64,000 bases of DNA from the NCBI RefSeq assembly GCF_000935355.1, contig NZ_JXZC01000010.1, forward strand, positions 1 through 64,000, given 5' to 3'. The notes below the pieces were generated by a model, which was given only the letters and a program-made list of their open reading frames with translations, was not told where the DNA came from and ran no database searches. Shown here piece after piece: positions 45,075-53,953 of the stretch. Within the stretch, counting starts at the first letter, position 1. Every line of letters starts with the position of its first letter. A program made the translations under genes and the position numbers. This stretch comes from Rossellomorea aquimaris. Its GTDB lineage: Bacteria; Bacillota; Bacilli; Bacillales; Bacillaceae_B.

Positions 45075-46544
45075 TTGAAAACAAAGAAAAAGTGGTATAA
45101 GAAGAAAAGCTGGTGGATCGGGGGTGTCATCATATTGATCCTTACAGTCGTAATGGCATACCACCGCGTTAAGCCGTTACCTCCGGGAATATCCTATGCC
45201 GGCAATACCTATACCATACCTGAAGAAAATGTAGAGTTCCTATACGACCTTACGTACCAGAAGGATGGAAAAGAACTCTATGATCATTCGATCTTTGATG
45301 AAGTATACCAAACCATTGAAGAAGCAGAAGATTTTCTTATCTTGGACTTATTTTTAGTAAATGGATATACAAAGGGTGATCGTGATTACCCGAAAATCAG
45401 TGAAAAATTATCGAAAACGATTCAGGAACAGATGAAAAAGAAACCTGATCTAAAGGTCGTCTTCATCAGTGATATCGTCAACACCACCTATGGATCCCAT
45501 ACCGCTAAACAATTAGAGCCTTTAGAAGATCTTGGGGCTGAAGTCATTTACACCGATTTAAACCGTCTCAGAGATCCTAACATCCTATATTCAGGCGTGT
45601 GGAGGGCTGCACTGGGCTGGTTTGGTCAGGATGGCTATGGATGGCTCCCTAACCCCATGGCCCCTTCAGCACCTAAGGTAACCATGAGATCTTACTTGAA
45701 ACTGTTGAATATTAAAGCGAATCACAGAAAGGTCGTCATCACGGAAGATGCCGGGTTAATCTTATCCGCTAATCCCCACGATGCAAGTGGGTTTCACTCT
45801 AACATTGGATTCAAGGTCAAGGGGGAAATCCTCAAGGACATGGTAAAAGCTGAAAAGGCAGTGGCAGCTTTTTCAGGGGGGGACGTAGAGGCATTTCCTA
45901 CAGAGGAAGACTTAGATCAGTCTATTAAAAAGCTTGCTTCTAAAGAGACCTCGGTTAAAGCACAAATCCTTACTGAAAAGAAAGTTCAAACAAGTGTCGT
46001 AAACGCTATGAATAAGGCAAATAAAGGAGATGAAGTCTGGATCGGGATGTTCTATCTTGCGGATCGGGACATTATCGATGCCATAGAGGATGCTGCAGGC
46101 CGAGAAGTAGAGGTACGATTAGTGCTGGACCCTAACCAGAATGCTTTCGGACAAGAAAAGATAGGGTTACCCAACCTGCCAATCGCATCAGAGTTGCACA
46201 ACCTGGACAATGACCATATTACGATTCGCTGGTATAACACCAATAAGGAACAATACCATACGAAATTCATTTATATAAAAGGGGAAAAAGAGAGTACCGT
46301 CATCGGAGGATCCAGTAATTACACATCGAGAAACTTAGATGATTATAACTTAGAAGAAAACATAAAGATCGTGGCCCCGACTGATAGCAAAACCATGTCA
46401 AATATTGATCAATATTTCCACCGGATCTGGAACAACGAAAATGGAACCTATACCGTTAAGTATGAGAAATATCAGGATAAACTGCCTGCCTTTAAATATG
46501 TCATGTATATCCTGCAAAAAATTTTCCAAGTGACGACCTATTAG
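45075..46544 (+). CDS. Membrane-anchored phospholipase D-like protein
   Basis: A 489-residue PLD-superfamily protein with one N-terminal membrane helix (about residues 12-29). The first HKD-like site is NHRKVVITEDAGLILSAN (His near 216). The second, YHTKFIYIKGEKESTVIGGSSN, keeps His and Lys but has Lys where the Asp is expected and a longer turn. Cardiolipin synthases share the fold, but the altered second site makes that assignment unsafe. The start is TTG 45075 after AGGGGA. Confidence 0.78.
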   Translation: MKTKKKWYKKKSWWIGGVIILILTVVMAYHRVKPLPPGISYAGNTYTIPEENVEFLYDLTYQKDGKELYDHSIFDEVYQTIEEAEDFLILDLFLVNGYTKGDRDYPKISEKLSKTIQEQMKKKPDLKVVFISDIVNTTYGSHTAKQLEPLEDLGAEVIYTDLNRLRDPNILYSGVWRAALGWFGQDGYGWLPNPMAPSAPKVTMRSYLKLLNIKANHRKVVITEDAGLILSANPHDASGFHSNIGFKVKGEILKDMVKAEKAVAAFSGGDVEAFPTEEDLDQSIKKLASKETSVKAQILTEKKVQTSVVNAMNKANKGDEVWIGMFYLADRDIIDAIEDAAGREVEVRLVLDPNQNAFGQEKIGLPNLPIASELHNLDNDHITIRWYNTNKEQYHTKFIYIKGEKESTVIGGSSNYTSRNLDDYNLEENIKIVAPTDSKTMSNIDQYFHRIWNNENGTYTVKYEKYQDKLPAFKYVMYILQKIFQVTTY

Positions 46545-46570
46545 GTTTTAATTCCACAATAAAAGGGAAA
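46545..46570 (+). promoter_or_regulatory. Sigma-B promoter of the GlsB-like gene
   Basis: GTTTTA (46545-46550), 14 bases, GGGAAA (46565-46570). Good sigma-B match, 50 bases before the start. The -35 begins at the first base after the PLD-like stop codon. Confidence 0.75.
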
Positions 46571-46620
46571 TAAATCAGTAACAACACATCACAAAAAAAA
46601 CATAAATGGAGGTTAGAAAA

Positions 46621-46878
46621 ATGGGTATTATCTTGTACTTAATCGTAGGTGGAATCATCGGTTGGTTAGCTGGTCTTATATTAGGTAAAAACGTTCCTGG
46701 TGGAATCATCGGAAACATCATCGCAGGTATTATCGGTGCATGGATCGGAGGAGAACTTCTAGGAAGCTTCGGACCATCACTTGCAGGAATTGCTATCATT
46801 CCAGCTCTACTCGGAGCAATCATCTTTGTATTCCTGTTAAGCTTACTGCTTAGAGGAATGAGAAGAACTTCTCATTAA
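46621..46878 (+). CDS. GlsB/YeaQ/YmgE-family stress membrane protein
   Basis: An 85-residue glycine-rich membrane protein with three helices (ILYLIVGGIIGWLAGLILG, GGIIGNIIAGIIGAWIGGELLG, and ALLGAIIFVFLLSLLL). Transglycosylase-associated/GlsB-like family; B. subtilis YwzA is a sigma-B-controlled member. ATG 46621 is chosen because TGGAGGT overlaps the earlier ATG at 46606. Function unknown. Confidence 0.87.
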   Translation: MGIILYLIVGGIIGWLAGLILGKNVPGGIIGNIIAGIIGAWIGGELLGSFGPSLAGIAIIPALLGAIIFVFLLSLLLRGMRRTSH

Positions 46879-46885
46879 TATCAGT

Positions 46886-46922
46886 AAACCCCTTGAATGG
46901 ATTTCCATACAAGGGGTTTTTA
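46886..46922 (+). terminator. Terminator after the GlsB-like gene
   Basis: AAACCCCTTG and CAAGGGGTTT around 14 bases, then TTTA. Confidence 0.85.
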
Positions 46923-46942
46923 ATTTATCAAGGAGTCCTGGC

Positions 46943-46979
46943 AAGAAAAAAGCAGCCATTTGCAGGCTGCTTTTTCTTA
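46943..46979 (-). terminator. Terminator of the 34-residue peptide gene
   Basis: On the minus strand AAGAAAAAGCAGCC and GGCTGCTTTTTTCTT pair around seven bases. It begins at the stop codon of the small gene to its right. Confidence 0.85.
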
Positions 46980-47081
46980 GTACGTCATTGACTTTTTATG
47001 CCTTCTCTTATTGCGATACTTCTTATAAATCGGGTAAATAACAGGTCCCCATTTGATCAGTCTTCCAATTAAACGTTTCAT
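46977..47081 (-). CDS. 34-residue cationic peptide
   Basis: ATG 47081 has a textbook AAGGAGGTTACCTAC leader. The product, MKRLIGRLIKWGPVIYPIYK followed by KYRNKRRHKKSMTY, has an amphipathic hydrophobic half and an extremely basic tail (about 14 Lys/Arg/His). A strong terminator follows the stop. It has the look of a membrane-active or nucleic-acid-binding peptide. I do not recognise a family. Confidence 0.65.
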   Translation of the reverse strand: MKRLIGRLIKWGPVIYPIYKKYRNKRRHKKSMTY

Positions 47082-47260
47082 GTAGGTAACCTCCTTTGTT
47101 AGTAATGTTTACCCGTTTATTAAAAGGAGAAAACCTACATTGTAGAGCATGAATATTTATCCAACCTCTTCTCCCCGGGAAATAATCGGGAGAACATTTT
47201 CTCCACTTTATGAGCCGCTTTCGTTTCTTTTGAGACGCTTTTATTAAAATCACATAAGCT

Positions 47261-47300
47261 ACTTTTCCCGCAGGAGTCTCCGTCTTGCACTCCAATCAAC
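47261..47300. repeat. Fragment of the dispersed palindromic element
   Basis: ACTTTTCCCGCAGGAGTCTCC and the following ACTCCAATCAACCG resemble the right end of the elements at 22335 and 29791 (CCCGCAGGAGTC..., CAATCCAC). Probably a decayed copy. The surrounding gap 47082-47427 otherwise holds only the gvp terminator. Confidence 0.5.
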
Positions 47301-47329
47301 CGCTGGAGACTGCTAAAGTCAAATGGACC

Positions 47330-47388
47330 AAAAAAAAATAATAAACCCGAACCAATCTGCCTCTAAGAAGCGGATTGGTTCGGGTTTC
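47330..47388 (-). terminator. Terminator of the gas-vesicle operon
   Basis: AAACCCGAACCAATC and GATTGGTTCGGGTTT pair around 15 bases. On the minus strand it leads into TTTATTATTTTTTTTT. Confidence 0.93.
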
Positions 47389-47427
47389 ACTTAGACTAAA
47401 ACACTTTTGTCCCAGCCTCTTCACCTA

Positions 47428-47829
47428 TTATTTACTGCTCTTTGATTCCGAAATCTTTCCCAAGAAAAATCCGTCGATCTCACTTAATTTCCCACGCCAC
47501 ATGATCTTCCCTTTTGATGGAGTCGGCTTGCTGTCGCCACAATACACCTTTGTGTTCTTCAAGTGAATAAAGTGGGCTTCAGCACTTTGGTTTTCTTCTA
47601 CAGACTCCCCGGCTCTGGCAAGCTCCTCACTCAGCTTCTGAGCCACTTCGCTGCCATCCTCAAAGGTTTCACTCAATGAATCGAAGTATTCCTTTGCGGA
47701 AACTAGGGTACCCGTTATGACGGCACCCTTGACGTTTAACGTGATGTCTAATGAAAAGTCATGCTTGTTTGATGCCTGTACAAAAAATTCTAAGATGCTA
47801 TCCTTTCCTGTACCTGGTTCTACACTCAT
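47428..47829 (-). CDS. gvpU: Gas vesicle protein GvpU
   Basis: A 133-residue protein like the last gene of the P. megaterium gvp operon. It includes DSILEFFVQASNKHDFSLDITLNVKGAVITGTLVSAKEYFD and the C-terminal FIHLKNTKVYCGDSKPTPS segment. GvpU is an accessory protein linked to vesicle clustering behaviour in P. megaterium. AAGGAG favours ATG 47829 over an upstream GTG. Confidence 0.88.
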   Translation of the reverse strand: MSVEPGTGKDSILEFFVQASNKHDFSLDITLNVKGAVITGTLVSAKEYFDSLSETFEDGSEVAQKLSEELARAGESVEENQSAEAHFIHLKNTKVYCGDSKPTPSKGKIMWRGKLSEIDGFFLGKISESKSSK

Positions 47830-47848
47830 ATTCACGTCTCCTTTCTAG

Positions 47849-48580
47849 TTAAGCTACTGTGTCGTCCTCGGTAGAGAGTGTTGTATCTTCTTCTTGATCT
47901 TCGTCTTTATCATCATCTTTTTTTGCAGATTTTTTACTTTTAGCTGAAGACTTGCGGGTAGAACGCTTCTTTCCTTTTGTACCTGATTTACCATTTGTTT
48001 TTTTCTTGCTCGAAGCTTCTTCCTCATCATCGCTATCATCTTCATCTTCTTCATCATCTTCACTAGTGTCTTCGTCTTCTTCTTCGTCTTCCTCTTCATC
48101 ACTTCCATCTTCACGCGTCGCGGCAATTTGATTCATTTTCTCTTCTAACTGCTGTAAACGGTTCTGAAGCTCTTCATTTTCCTGTTTAAGAGCTTCATAG
48201 TCCTGATTCGACTCTTCTTCTTGGCTATTCGTTTCTGTTGAATTTACGGCCGTTTCCGTGTCTTCTGAGGCTTCTTCCTCTTTATCGCGCTTAAATAGAT
48301 TAGCTGTTGATGATTTTAGTGTCACAGCTGCTTTTCGGGATCTCTCCTTTGCTGCTTTCCCGAAATCCAGGCTTTTGCTTTTTATTTTCTCTTGATCAAT
48401 ACGATCTAATAGTTTTTTTCCATTTTCAGGTGTTGCCAGATATCCTACAGTTGCTCCCAACAGACTTCCAGCTACGGTTCTCTTGATAGGGCCGCTTCTT
48501 CTCGTTTTATTCTCGGTTGTTGAATTCTTTTCTTGTCCTTGATTCTCAACTGTTGTGCTTTGCGTATTTTTTTCTGCCAT
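47849..48580 (-). CDS. gvpT: Gas vesicle protein GvpT
   Basis: A 243-residue YtxH-like accessory protein: a short hydrophobic glycine segment (VAGSLLGATVGYLATPENGKKLLDRI), a coiled coil (EALKQENEELQNRLQQLEEKMNQI), then a very acidic run (about residues 155-200) and a Lys/Ser-rich tail ending acidic. The charge-block tail is longer and more polar than usual. ATG 48580 has TTGGAGGTT ahead. Role in vesicle assembly not defined. Confidence 0.82.
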   Translation of the reverse strand: MAEKNTQSTTVENQGQEKNSTTENKTRRSGPIKRTVAGSLLGATVGYLATPENGKKLLDRIDQEKIKSKSLDFGKAAKERSRKAAVTLKSSTANLFKRDKEEEASEDTETAVNSTETNSQEEESNQDYEALKQENEELQNRLQQLEEKMNQIAATREDGSDEEEDEEEDEDTSEDDEEDEDDSDDEEEASSKKKTNGKSGTKGKKRSTRKSSAKSKKSAKKDDDKDEDQEEDTTLSTEDDTVA

Positions 48581-48595
48581 CGGTAAAACCTCCAA

Positions 48596-48928
48596 TTAGT
48601 TTGTTTCCGCCGAATTAAGACGGTTTGTATCCAGTTTTTTTTCAAGTGATTCCAAACGTTCCTGCAATTTCTTATTTTCCGCTTCAAGTGCTTTCGTGTT
48701 GTTATCGGCGGCTTTGGAACTTAGATAGGGATCATTTTCCCACCAGTCCATGCCAATTTCTTTCGCTTTATCTACGGAAGCAACGATTAAGCGGATTTTT
48801 ATCGTGAGGAGCTCGACATCGGCGATTCCCACCGTAATATCTCCTGCCACGACAACTCCTTTATCTAAAATCTTTTCTAATACATCCACAATTGTGTTGG
48901 ATTGTACCGGATGCTCCATTCCCATCAT
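48596..48928 (-). CDS. gvpJ: Gas vesicle protein GvpJ
   Basis: A 110-residue GvpA-related minor shell protein: TIVDVLEKILDKGVVVAGDITVGIADVELLTIKIRLIVASVDKAKEIGMDWW, then a coiled coil (EAENKKLQERLESLEKKL). Thought to act at vesicle nucleation or tips. Three in-frame ATGs (48928, 48925, 48919) follow AGGAGG; the first is used here. Confidence 0.92.
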   Translation of the reverse strand: MMGMEHPVQSNTIVDVLEKILDKGVVVAGDITVGIADVELLTIKIRLIVASVDKAKEIGMDWWENDPYLSSKAADNNTKALEAENKKLQERLESLEKKLDTNRLNSAETN

Positions 48929-48947
48929 GTAACCTCCTTAATCGGCA

Positions 48948-49232
48948 TTACATTAAGCTCCCTAAAGGACCAAGATCTATATTCAAGTCTTCTGCATCAA
49001 GACCAAATACCTCTTTTAACTCTTCCATTTTCTCTTCTAAATTCATAAGGGCAATGCCCAGATTCTCCACTTGTTCATCCGTTAAAGTACCGCCTTCGAC
49101 ACGCCGCATCGCATGTCTCTCGACGATTTGCCTTAATAGTTCTACAACGGTCAATACAAGCTGTGCCAGTCCTTGTTCTGCTTTTTCCGGGTCGAAATTA
49201 ATTCGCCCATTTGTCCCGTTGGCCTGTTGCAT
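48948..49232 (-). CDS. gvpK: Gas vesicle protein GvpK
   Basis: A 94-residue GvpK: RINFDPEKAEQGLAQLVLTVVELLRQIVERHAMRRVEGGTL, then helical EQVENLGIALMNLEEKMEEL. GvpK is essential for vesicle formation in other hosts. The start lies 35 bases inside the end of gvpS, with GGGAGGG just upstream, so translation is likely coupled. Confidence 0.93.
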   Translation of the reverse strand: MQQANGTNGRINFDPEKAEQGLAQLVLTVVELLRQIVERHAMRRVEGGTLTDEQVENLGIALMNLEEKMEELKEVFGLDAEDLNIDLGPLGSLM

Positions 49233-49473
49233 GAATCAATCCCTCCCTTTCTTTATCGAATTGATCGGACGTTACCGTTTTACGTGTTCCCTGCTTATGT
49301 TGAACCAATGTCTCTACCGAGGAAATCAGCACTCGCAAATCCAGATACACGAGGTCGACACCTGCAATGGATATAATCAAATCTCCCTTTATCGCCACAC
49401 CTTTGTCGAGAATGACATCTAAAATATCTATAAGGGCTATATCTTTGTTCTCAATCGATTCTCTGACTGTCAT
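49198..49473 (-). CDS. gvpS: Gas vesicle protein GvpS (GvpA-like)
   Basis: A 91-residue GvpA/J-fold protein with IALIDILDVILDKGVAIKGDLIISIAGVDLVYLDLRVLISSVETL. It corresponds in sequence and position to P. megaterium GvpS. AAGGA supports ATG 49473. It overlaps gvpK. Confidence 0.9.
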   Translation of the reverse strand: MTVRESIENKDIALIDILDVILDKGVAIKGDLIISIAGVDLVYLDLRVLISSVETLVQHKQGTRKTVTSDQFDKEREGLIHATGQRDKWAN

Positions 49474-49496
49474 ATTTCTCATTCCTTATTTTGTGA

Positions 49497-50303
49497 TTAA
49501 GAAAAACTAGAAAAATGATAAGGTGGCCAAGGGCCGGATGCTTCAATTTTCCAACCAGCGTGTCCCAGTTCTTCTTCATATTGCTTAATTTCCTCAACAA
49601 AATCATCAACATGGGATACTGGAAGAAGGAACACACTATTCCAAGCCATATGTTCTTGTCGGCCAGTTACATCCTTACTCCAATTCTTTTTGATATTTCC
49701 ACGGAGGGAATGCTCTTTCAGTTTTTCATGAACCTCTTCACAAAGACGATTTTTTTCGTTTTCTAGTTCCCGGTCAATCAGCTGATCGATTTTTTTCTTT
49801 TCAAAGAACTGCCTGCCCTTTGGTAATTCGCTGATTTCTTTTCTTTTGGCTTCGATAGACGGGTTGCTTTTGCTTACCTGCTTCTTCAGCAGCTTATCGT
49901 CACAGTAGATTTTGACGTTCCATTCTTCGTTCCCATCCAGCTGTTTGAATGTTTTCTCAAGCTTATTTCGATTCCCTTCAATCGTGGACTTAAGGCTATC
50001 CTCGTTCTTGTACAATGTACAGAACTTCAGAGGGATGATGGTATACAACTTTGAAACCATCAATACCGTTTCATGATGATGAAACGCCTTTTCCTGCAGC
50101 CAATCCATGTCGTTATCGACTTTGTCTTTGATGGTCTCTTCTGAGTATTCATTCGGTGGCAGATCACAAACAATGGCTGTCACTTCACCGATTTCAATCG
50201 TATATAGTTCACCTTCTCCATCGAAGCCTTTCATGGAGGGAAGGGATTTTTCATTTGCTTCTTTAGTTGGGATTAAGCCATATAAATAAAGTAAATCGCT
50301 CAT
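49497..50303 (-). CDS. gvpL: Gas vesicle protein GvpL
   Basis: A 268-residue GvpF/GvpL-family protein: LLYLYGLIPTKEAN at the N-terminus, VSKLYTIIPLKFCTLYKNEDSL in the middle, and the C-terminal SGPWPPYHFSSFS. GvpF/L proteins bind GvpA and help shell growth. It is the second copy of the family in this operon. AGGGTGATC precedes the ATG. Confidence 0.93.
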   Translation of the reverse strand: MSDLLYLYGLIPTKEANEKSLPSMKGFDGEGELYTIEIGEVTAIVCDLPPNEYSEETIKDKVDNDMDWLQEKAFHHHETVLMVSKLYTIIPLKFCTLYKNEDSLKSTIEGNRNKLEKTFKQLDGNEEWNVKIYCDDKLLKKQVSKSNPSIEAKRKEISELPKGRQFFEKKKIDQLIDRELENEKNRLCEEVHEKLKEHSLRGNIKKNWSKDVTGRQEHMAWNSVFLLPVSHVDDFVEEIKQYEEELGHAGWKIEASGPWPPYHFSSFS

Positions 50304-50313
50304 CTGATCACCC

Positions 50314-50568
50314 TTATTTCTTTTTCGTTAATTCTTCCCATTGTTCCATTTCCATCTGTTTTGCAATTTCATACCTTGTTAATAGTTCATCTTCTTTTTC
50401 CTGGAATGCTTCTTCAGGAATTTCACCTAATTCGTACATCATTTGAAGCTGAATCAATTTTTGTTGAATGGTAGGAAGGTCGTACAACTCTTTGTCTGCT
50501 TCTTCTTTGATCTTTTCGCCGACTTTTATGACTAAATTAATTGGTGCGCTCACCAATTTATGAATCAT
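50314..50568 (-). CDS. gvpG: Gas vesicle protein GvpG
   Basis: An 84-residue helical GvpG: LVSAPINLVIKVGEKIKEEADKELYD, then LQMMYELGEIPEEAFQEKEDELLTRYEIAKQ. An accessory protein needed for assembly. Its ATG overlaps the gvpF stop (TGATG). Confidence 0.93.
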   Translation of the reverse strand: MIHKLVSAPINLVIKVGEKIKEEADKELYDLPTIQQKLIQLQMMYELGEIPEEAFQEKEDELLTRYEIAKQMEMEQWEELTKKK

Positions 50569-51332
50569 CAGCCTTCCTCAACCTTCAAACGTATATTGAC
50601 AAAATTGTACGCCGGCCAAGGGCCGCTATAATTAAATTCGACCTTATCCTTCCATTTTTCATGGGCTTCATTGACCTTTTGGTCAAATAATTCTTCCTGG
50701 TCCCGATCAATTAAGAAAGAGGCATTGAGGAGCATTTTCTCACTTGAAGGTTCGTTTGCCTTCGCCGACACTGCTGATTCCTCAAGGGGTGCATAAACTT
50801 CTTCCTTAATCTCACTTTGCAGGGAAGTAAATAGCTTCTGAGCCATTCCGCCAAGCTGAATGCGGTCATAATAAGCGGCCGATTCTGATTTCCCTTTAAC
50901 GGCTGAGGCCATTTTTTCTACCTGCGGGTTATCTTTCACCATGGCTTCAAGCCATTCCTTTTTACCGATTACCTTTAAGCCCAGCTCGATTTTCCCTTTA
51001 ATTGCCGGGAAAAGAGTTTCAAACTGCGGATAAAGGTTTTCAAGCAGGGCCTCTACATCGTCTCTTGATTTAAAGACATTCCCGAAGCTGATCGGGATGA
51101 CCGTATCCTTTTGATCCATCACACGTGATACGGCACCTTGGTGCATGAGCAAATTCTGTTTCTTAGGATGATAGATTTTCATCGGTACTTCCGCTGCTAC
51201 CATAGCGGCGTCCTTAAATCTGATCGTGAACGTCTCCCGTTCCTCGCCTTCTATTTCAATGGAACCAAATTGATCGTCTTCTTCTGTTTGAATGGCACAG
51301 AATATATAAATCCCCATTTCTTCATTACCCAT
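50568..51332 (-). CDS. gvpF: Gas vesicle protein GvpF
   Basis: A 254-residue GvpF/GvpL-family protein: GIYIFCAIQTEED, DTVIPISFGNVFKSRDDVEALLENLYPQF, and the C-terminal YSGPWPAYNFVNIRLKVEEG. GvpF binds GvpA and occurs in nascent vesicles. AAAGGAG precedes the ATG. Translation is coupled to gvpG. Confidence 0.94.
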   Translation of the reverse strand: MGNEEMGIYIFCAIQTEEDDQFGSIEIEGEERETFTIRFKDAAMVAAEVPMKIYHPKKQNLLMHQGAVSRVMDQKDTVIPISFGNVFKSRDDVEALLENLYPQFETLFPAIKGKIELGLKVIGKKEWLEAMVKDNPQVEKMASAVKGKSESAAYYDRIQLGGMAQKLFTSLQSEIKEEVYAPLEESAVSAKANEPSSEKMLLNASFLIDRDQEELFDQKVNEAHEKWKDKVEFNYSGPWPAYNFVNIRLKVEEG

Positions 51333-51345
51333 TTGAAACTCTCCT

Positions 51346-52269
51346 TTATTCCTCAGATACCTTCATGCGTTTGCATGCATCTATAATCAATTGTTCTGCT
51401 TTTTCTTGTGGGTTTTCTCCGTCGATACATCGACTTATACTGTGTGCTGCTATATCAATACATAGACGTTGAAAATCTGGATCCTTACCGTCTATGGGAA
51501 TGTCTGATTCAATGGCGAGCCTTGCGATCATTAAGGAAGCGCGCAAGCTCGGTCCGTTCATTTCGTTTGTACATTGATCGCGTAATGTAGAGACAAGGGT
51601 TGTAATCGCTCTTGCTTCACTCATAACCAAATTTGCTTTTTCAGATACAATCTTTGCCTCTTGTTCTGCTCCCTTGTAATCAATGTTGATGGTGATCAAC
51701 CGATCCAGGAGGGCATCCTGTGTTTGATAAACCCCTGCATATTCAGCAGGATTACTAGTAAATATGATTGCAAATTCAGGGTGTACCCGAATGAAAGGTT
51801 CCGTTAGCTTTGATCCATATAAAGGGATGATCCCTTCTTCCAAAATGGAAAGGAAGATATTATTCGTCGTCGGCTGTGATCGTGTGAATTCATCGTATAC
51901 AAGGGTATAGCCCTTCTTTACTGCCTCCAGTAAGCGACCATCTCTCCATGTCTCGGTGACACTTTCATCCTTTTTGTAAACGGATCGAACATATTGATCG
52001 ATCACTTTTTTACTTGTATAGCCTGTGAAATCACCGATTAAATCTTTATTATTCAGTTCATGATTACCATGCATGAGCATAACCGGTCTTTTTCTCTTCT
52101 TGGCAAGTGCCAGAGCAAGAGACGTTTTTCCGGCTCCGGAAGGACCTGTAAAATGTACAGGATATCCAGCTTTAAGGTATTGCAATGAGCGCGAAAGCAA
52201 TTCTTTCGTTTCATCGTCTTGTATTAATGCCCTGCTATCCTTTTTGATCCGTTTTGTTAAGACCGTCAC
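51346..52269 (-). CDS. gvpN: Gas vesicle AAA+ ATPase GvpN
   Basis: A 307-residue MoxR-type AAA+ protein. Walker A is GPSGAGKTS (about residues 42-50), Walker B LVYDEF, sensor 1 IIFTSNPAEY, and an arginine-finger region follows LLDRLITINID. GvpN affects vesicle growth and size. AGGAGGG suits GTG 52269, eight bases on, better than the upstream TTG at 52275. Confidence 0.94.
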   Translation of the reverse strand: MTVLTKRIKKDSRALIQDDETKELLSRSLQYLKAGYPVHFTGPSGAGKTSLALALAKKRKRPVMLMHGNHELNNKDLIGDFTGYTSKKVIDQYVRSVYKKDESVTETWRDGRLLEAVKKGYTLVYDEFTRSQPTTNNIFLSILEEGIIPLYGSKLTEPFIRVHPEFAIIFTSNPAEYAGVYQTQDALLDRLITINIDYKGAEQEAKIVSEKANLVMSEARAITTLVSTLRDQCTNEMNGPSLRASLMIARLAIESDIPIDGKDPDFQRLCIDIAAHSISRCIDGENPQEKAEQLIIDACKRMKVSEE

Positions 52270-52297
52270 GTACAATTCCCTCCTACTCGCTCATCCA

Positions 52298-52564
52298 CTA
52301 CATTTCCTGTCCTATGGCACTTCTGTAACGAATATCCCGTCGTTTGAATGATGTGACTTCCTTTTCTTTATTTAGAAGGACATCATATGTTCCAAGCATT
52401 TCGTCTTTAGCATATTTCTTCATATATTCTTTTTCTTCAATTACCTCGACTTGCAGCTTCCAGCCCTCATCTTCTACCAATTCCACCGACGTAATCTTAT
52501 GGACTGGAGCTACATGTTCATTGAAGAAGTCGGTAACATTATTCATAATCTCTTTGATAACCAT
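52298..52564 (-). CDS. gvpR: Gas vesicle protein GvpO (GvpR of P. megaterium)
   Basis: An 88-residue GvpO-family protein: VAPVHKITSVELVEDEGWKLQVEVIEEKEYMKKYAKDEMLGTYDVLLNKEKEVTSFKRRDIRYRS. In the P. megaterium operon this member is called GvpR and lies between gvpB and gvpN, as here. AGGAGG precedes the ATG. Role unclear. Confidence 0.88.
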   Translation of the reverse strand: MVIKEIMNNVTDFFNEHVAPVHKITSVELVEDEGWKLQVEVIEEKEYMKKYAKDEMLGTYDVLLNKEKEVTSFKRRDIRYRSAIGQEM

Positions 52565-52650
52565 AGCCGCCTCCTACTCCTACTGTTATGAAAGGGGAGG
52601 GGTACCAAAATTGGCACCCTTCTCACTTCTTTTTCTGCACTGCCACTCTC

Positions 52651-52911
52651 TTAAATACTAAACTGGGAGCTTCTTTCGTTCTGCTGAGTAGCAAGACCAT
52701 TTTCTTCGACATCATCCCGAAGCAGGCCTACAGCTTCTGCATAACGCAACCATGTATCTACGCTGGCAATGACGACCCTTGCTTCAACCGTTAAGATTTC
52801 AATCCCAACGACAGATACCCTTGCAAAGGCATCAATGACGATCCCTTTGTCGAGAATCCGGTCAATTACTTCTGCTAGACTTGAACTATCATTACTTTTT
52901 TGAATAGCCAA
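52651..52911 (-). CDS. gvpB: Major gas vesicle shell protein GvpB (GvpA paralogue)
   Basis: An 86-residue shell protein almost identical to the gvpA product at 53954: [53 protein letters not shown], with a differing C-terminal tail. The start is TTG with GGAAGGAG upstream. P. megaterium also has two shell genes, and gvpB is the main one there. Confidence 0.95.
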   Translation of the reverse strand: MAIQKSNDSSSLAEVIDRILDKGIVIDAFARVSVVGIEILTVEARVVIASVDTWLRYAEAVGLLRDDVEENGLATQQNERSSQFSI

Positions 52912-52931
52912 TTGTATTCTCCTTCCGGTGT

Positions 52932-53387
52932 TTAAGAACAGATGGTCTTAATATCTTTCGACGATTTAATTTCTGTAGAACTTTTTATGTTCAAGGAGCT
53001 CTTAATGTCACTTGCTCCTTTAATATTTTCTACGCCTTTAATTCTGGTCTTTTTATCATTCGATGAAGAGACTTTCTTTTGGAATTCTTCTCCTGCTTCT
53101 TTTGCATTTCCTAGCTTTTCCCGTACGGAAAGCAGGACATCCTGTACTTTATCCTTTGCTTCTTCGGCTTTGTCATGAACATTAGCAGCATTTTTCTCTT
53201 TTGCCTTTTCCAACTTCTCAGATGCTTCATTTGCTTTTGATTGAATACCGCCTTCAACACTGTTTACAAATGTTTCTTTTGCCTTCTCTTTTATCGTATC
53301 TTTCACTTTTTCTTTCACGGGCTCCGGGGCGTGATCGTATGCTTTTTTAGCCATCTTGCCAACTGCTTTTTTCACTGGCTTACTCAT
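52932..53387 (-). CDS. gvpQ: Gas vesicle protein GvpQ
   Basis: A 151-residue, very charged accessory protein found only in Bacillus-type clusters. The first 110 residues are helical and rich in Lys, Glu and Ala. Residues about 112-149 are a tandem hexapeptide array with Ile-Lys at each start: [43 protein letters not shown] precedes the ATG. Function unknown. Confidence 0.85.
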   Translation of the reverse strand: MSKPVKKAVGKMAKKAYDHAPEPVKEKVKDTIKEKAKETFVNSVEGGIQSKANEASEKLEKAKEKNAANVHDKAEEAKDKVQDVLLSVREKLGNAKEAGEEFQKKVSSSNDKKTRIKGVENIKGASDIKSSLNIKSSTEIKSSKDIKTICS

Positions 53388-53411
53388 GTAATGCCCCCTT
53401 CAGGGATGCGA

Positions 53412-53903
53412 TTATTTCTTAGACTCCACTAAGCTGTTCAGCATTTCTTCGATACGTTCTAAACGCTCGTTCAAATTTTTGTTTTCTTCTTTGATTTCTT
53501 CCAATTCTTCTGATTGATTTGAAGAATTTTCACTGTTATCAGCCTTGGATTCAGTGTTTTCCGGTACCTCTTCTTTTTTCTTCTTAGGTGCAAGCAAACC
53601 GCCTTCCAGTCTGCTCATATATCCGGTAGCCGATTGTCTTAAGGTGATAATGGCCTGCTCTGTCAGGAATTCCTGTGCCGACCTTCGCAATTCTTTACTA
53701 GCTGCTTTCATCACTTCTGACTTCCCTAGACTGTCCACTACTTTCTTTCCTGTACCCGGGTTTGAGAGTAACCCGATACCCGCTCCGACTACTCCACCGA
53801 TAATCGCATAATTCATGGATTGCCTGTTTTCAGCTGTTTGTTCTTCGTTTTCTTGAGTATTTTTCGTTTCTTCTACTTGTTGACTGCTTTTTGTTTCTGC
53901 CAT
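53412..53903 (-). CDS. gvpP: Gas vesicle protein GvpP
   Basis: A 163-residue accessory protein in the P. megaterium gvpP position: polar N-terminus, a glycine-rich hydrophobic segment (MNYAIIGGVVGAGIGLLSNPGTGKKVVDSL), then helices and a C-terminal coiled coil (EELEEIKEENKNLNERLERIEEMLN). It shares this layout with GvpT. ATG 53903 suits the AGAGG site better than ATG 53909. Confidence 0.85.
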   Translation of the reverse strand: MAETKSSQQVEETKNTQENEEQTAENRQSMNYAIIGGVVGAGIGLLSNPGTGKKVVDSLGKSEVMKAASKELRRSAQEFLTEQAIITLRQSATGYMSRLEGGLLAPKKKKEEVPENTESKADNSENSSNQSEELEEIKEENKNLNERLERIEEMLNSLVESKK

Positions 53904-53953
53904 ATTCATCCTCTTTTCTTCTAAAATAGTAAAACTATACTTTATTTACTTGT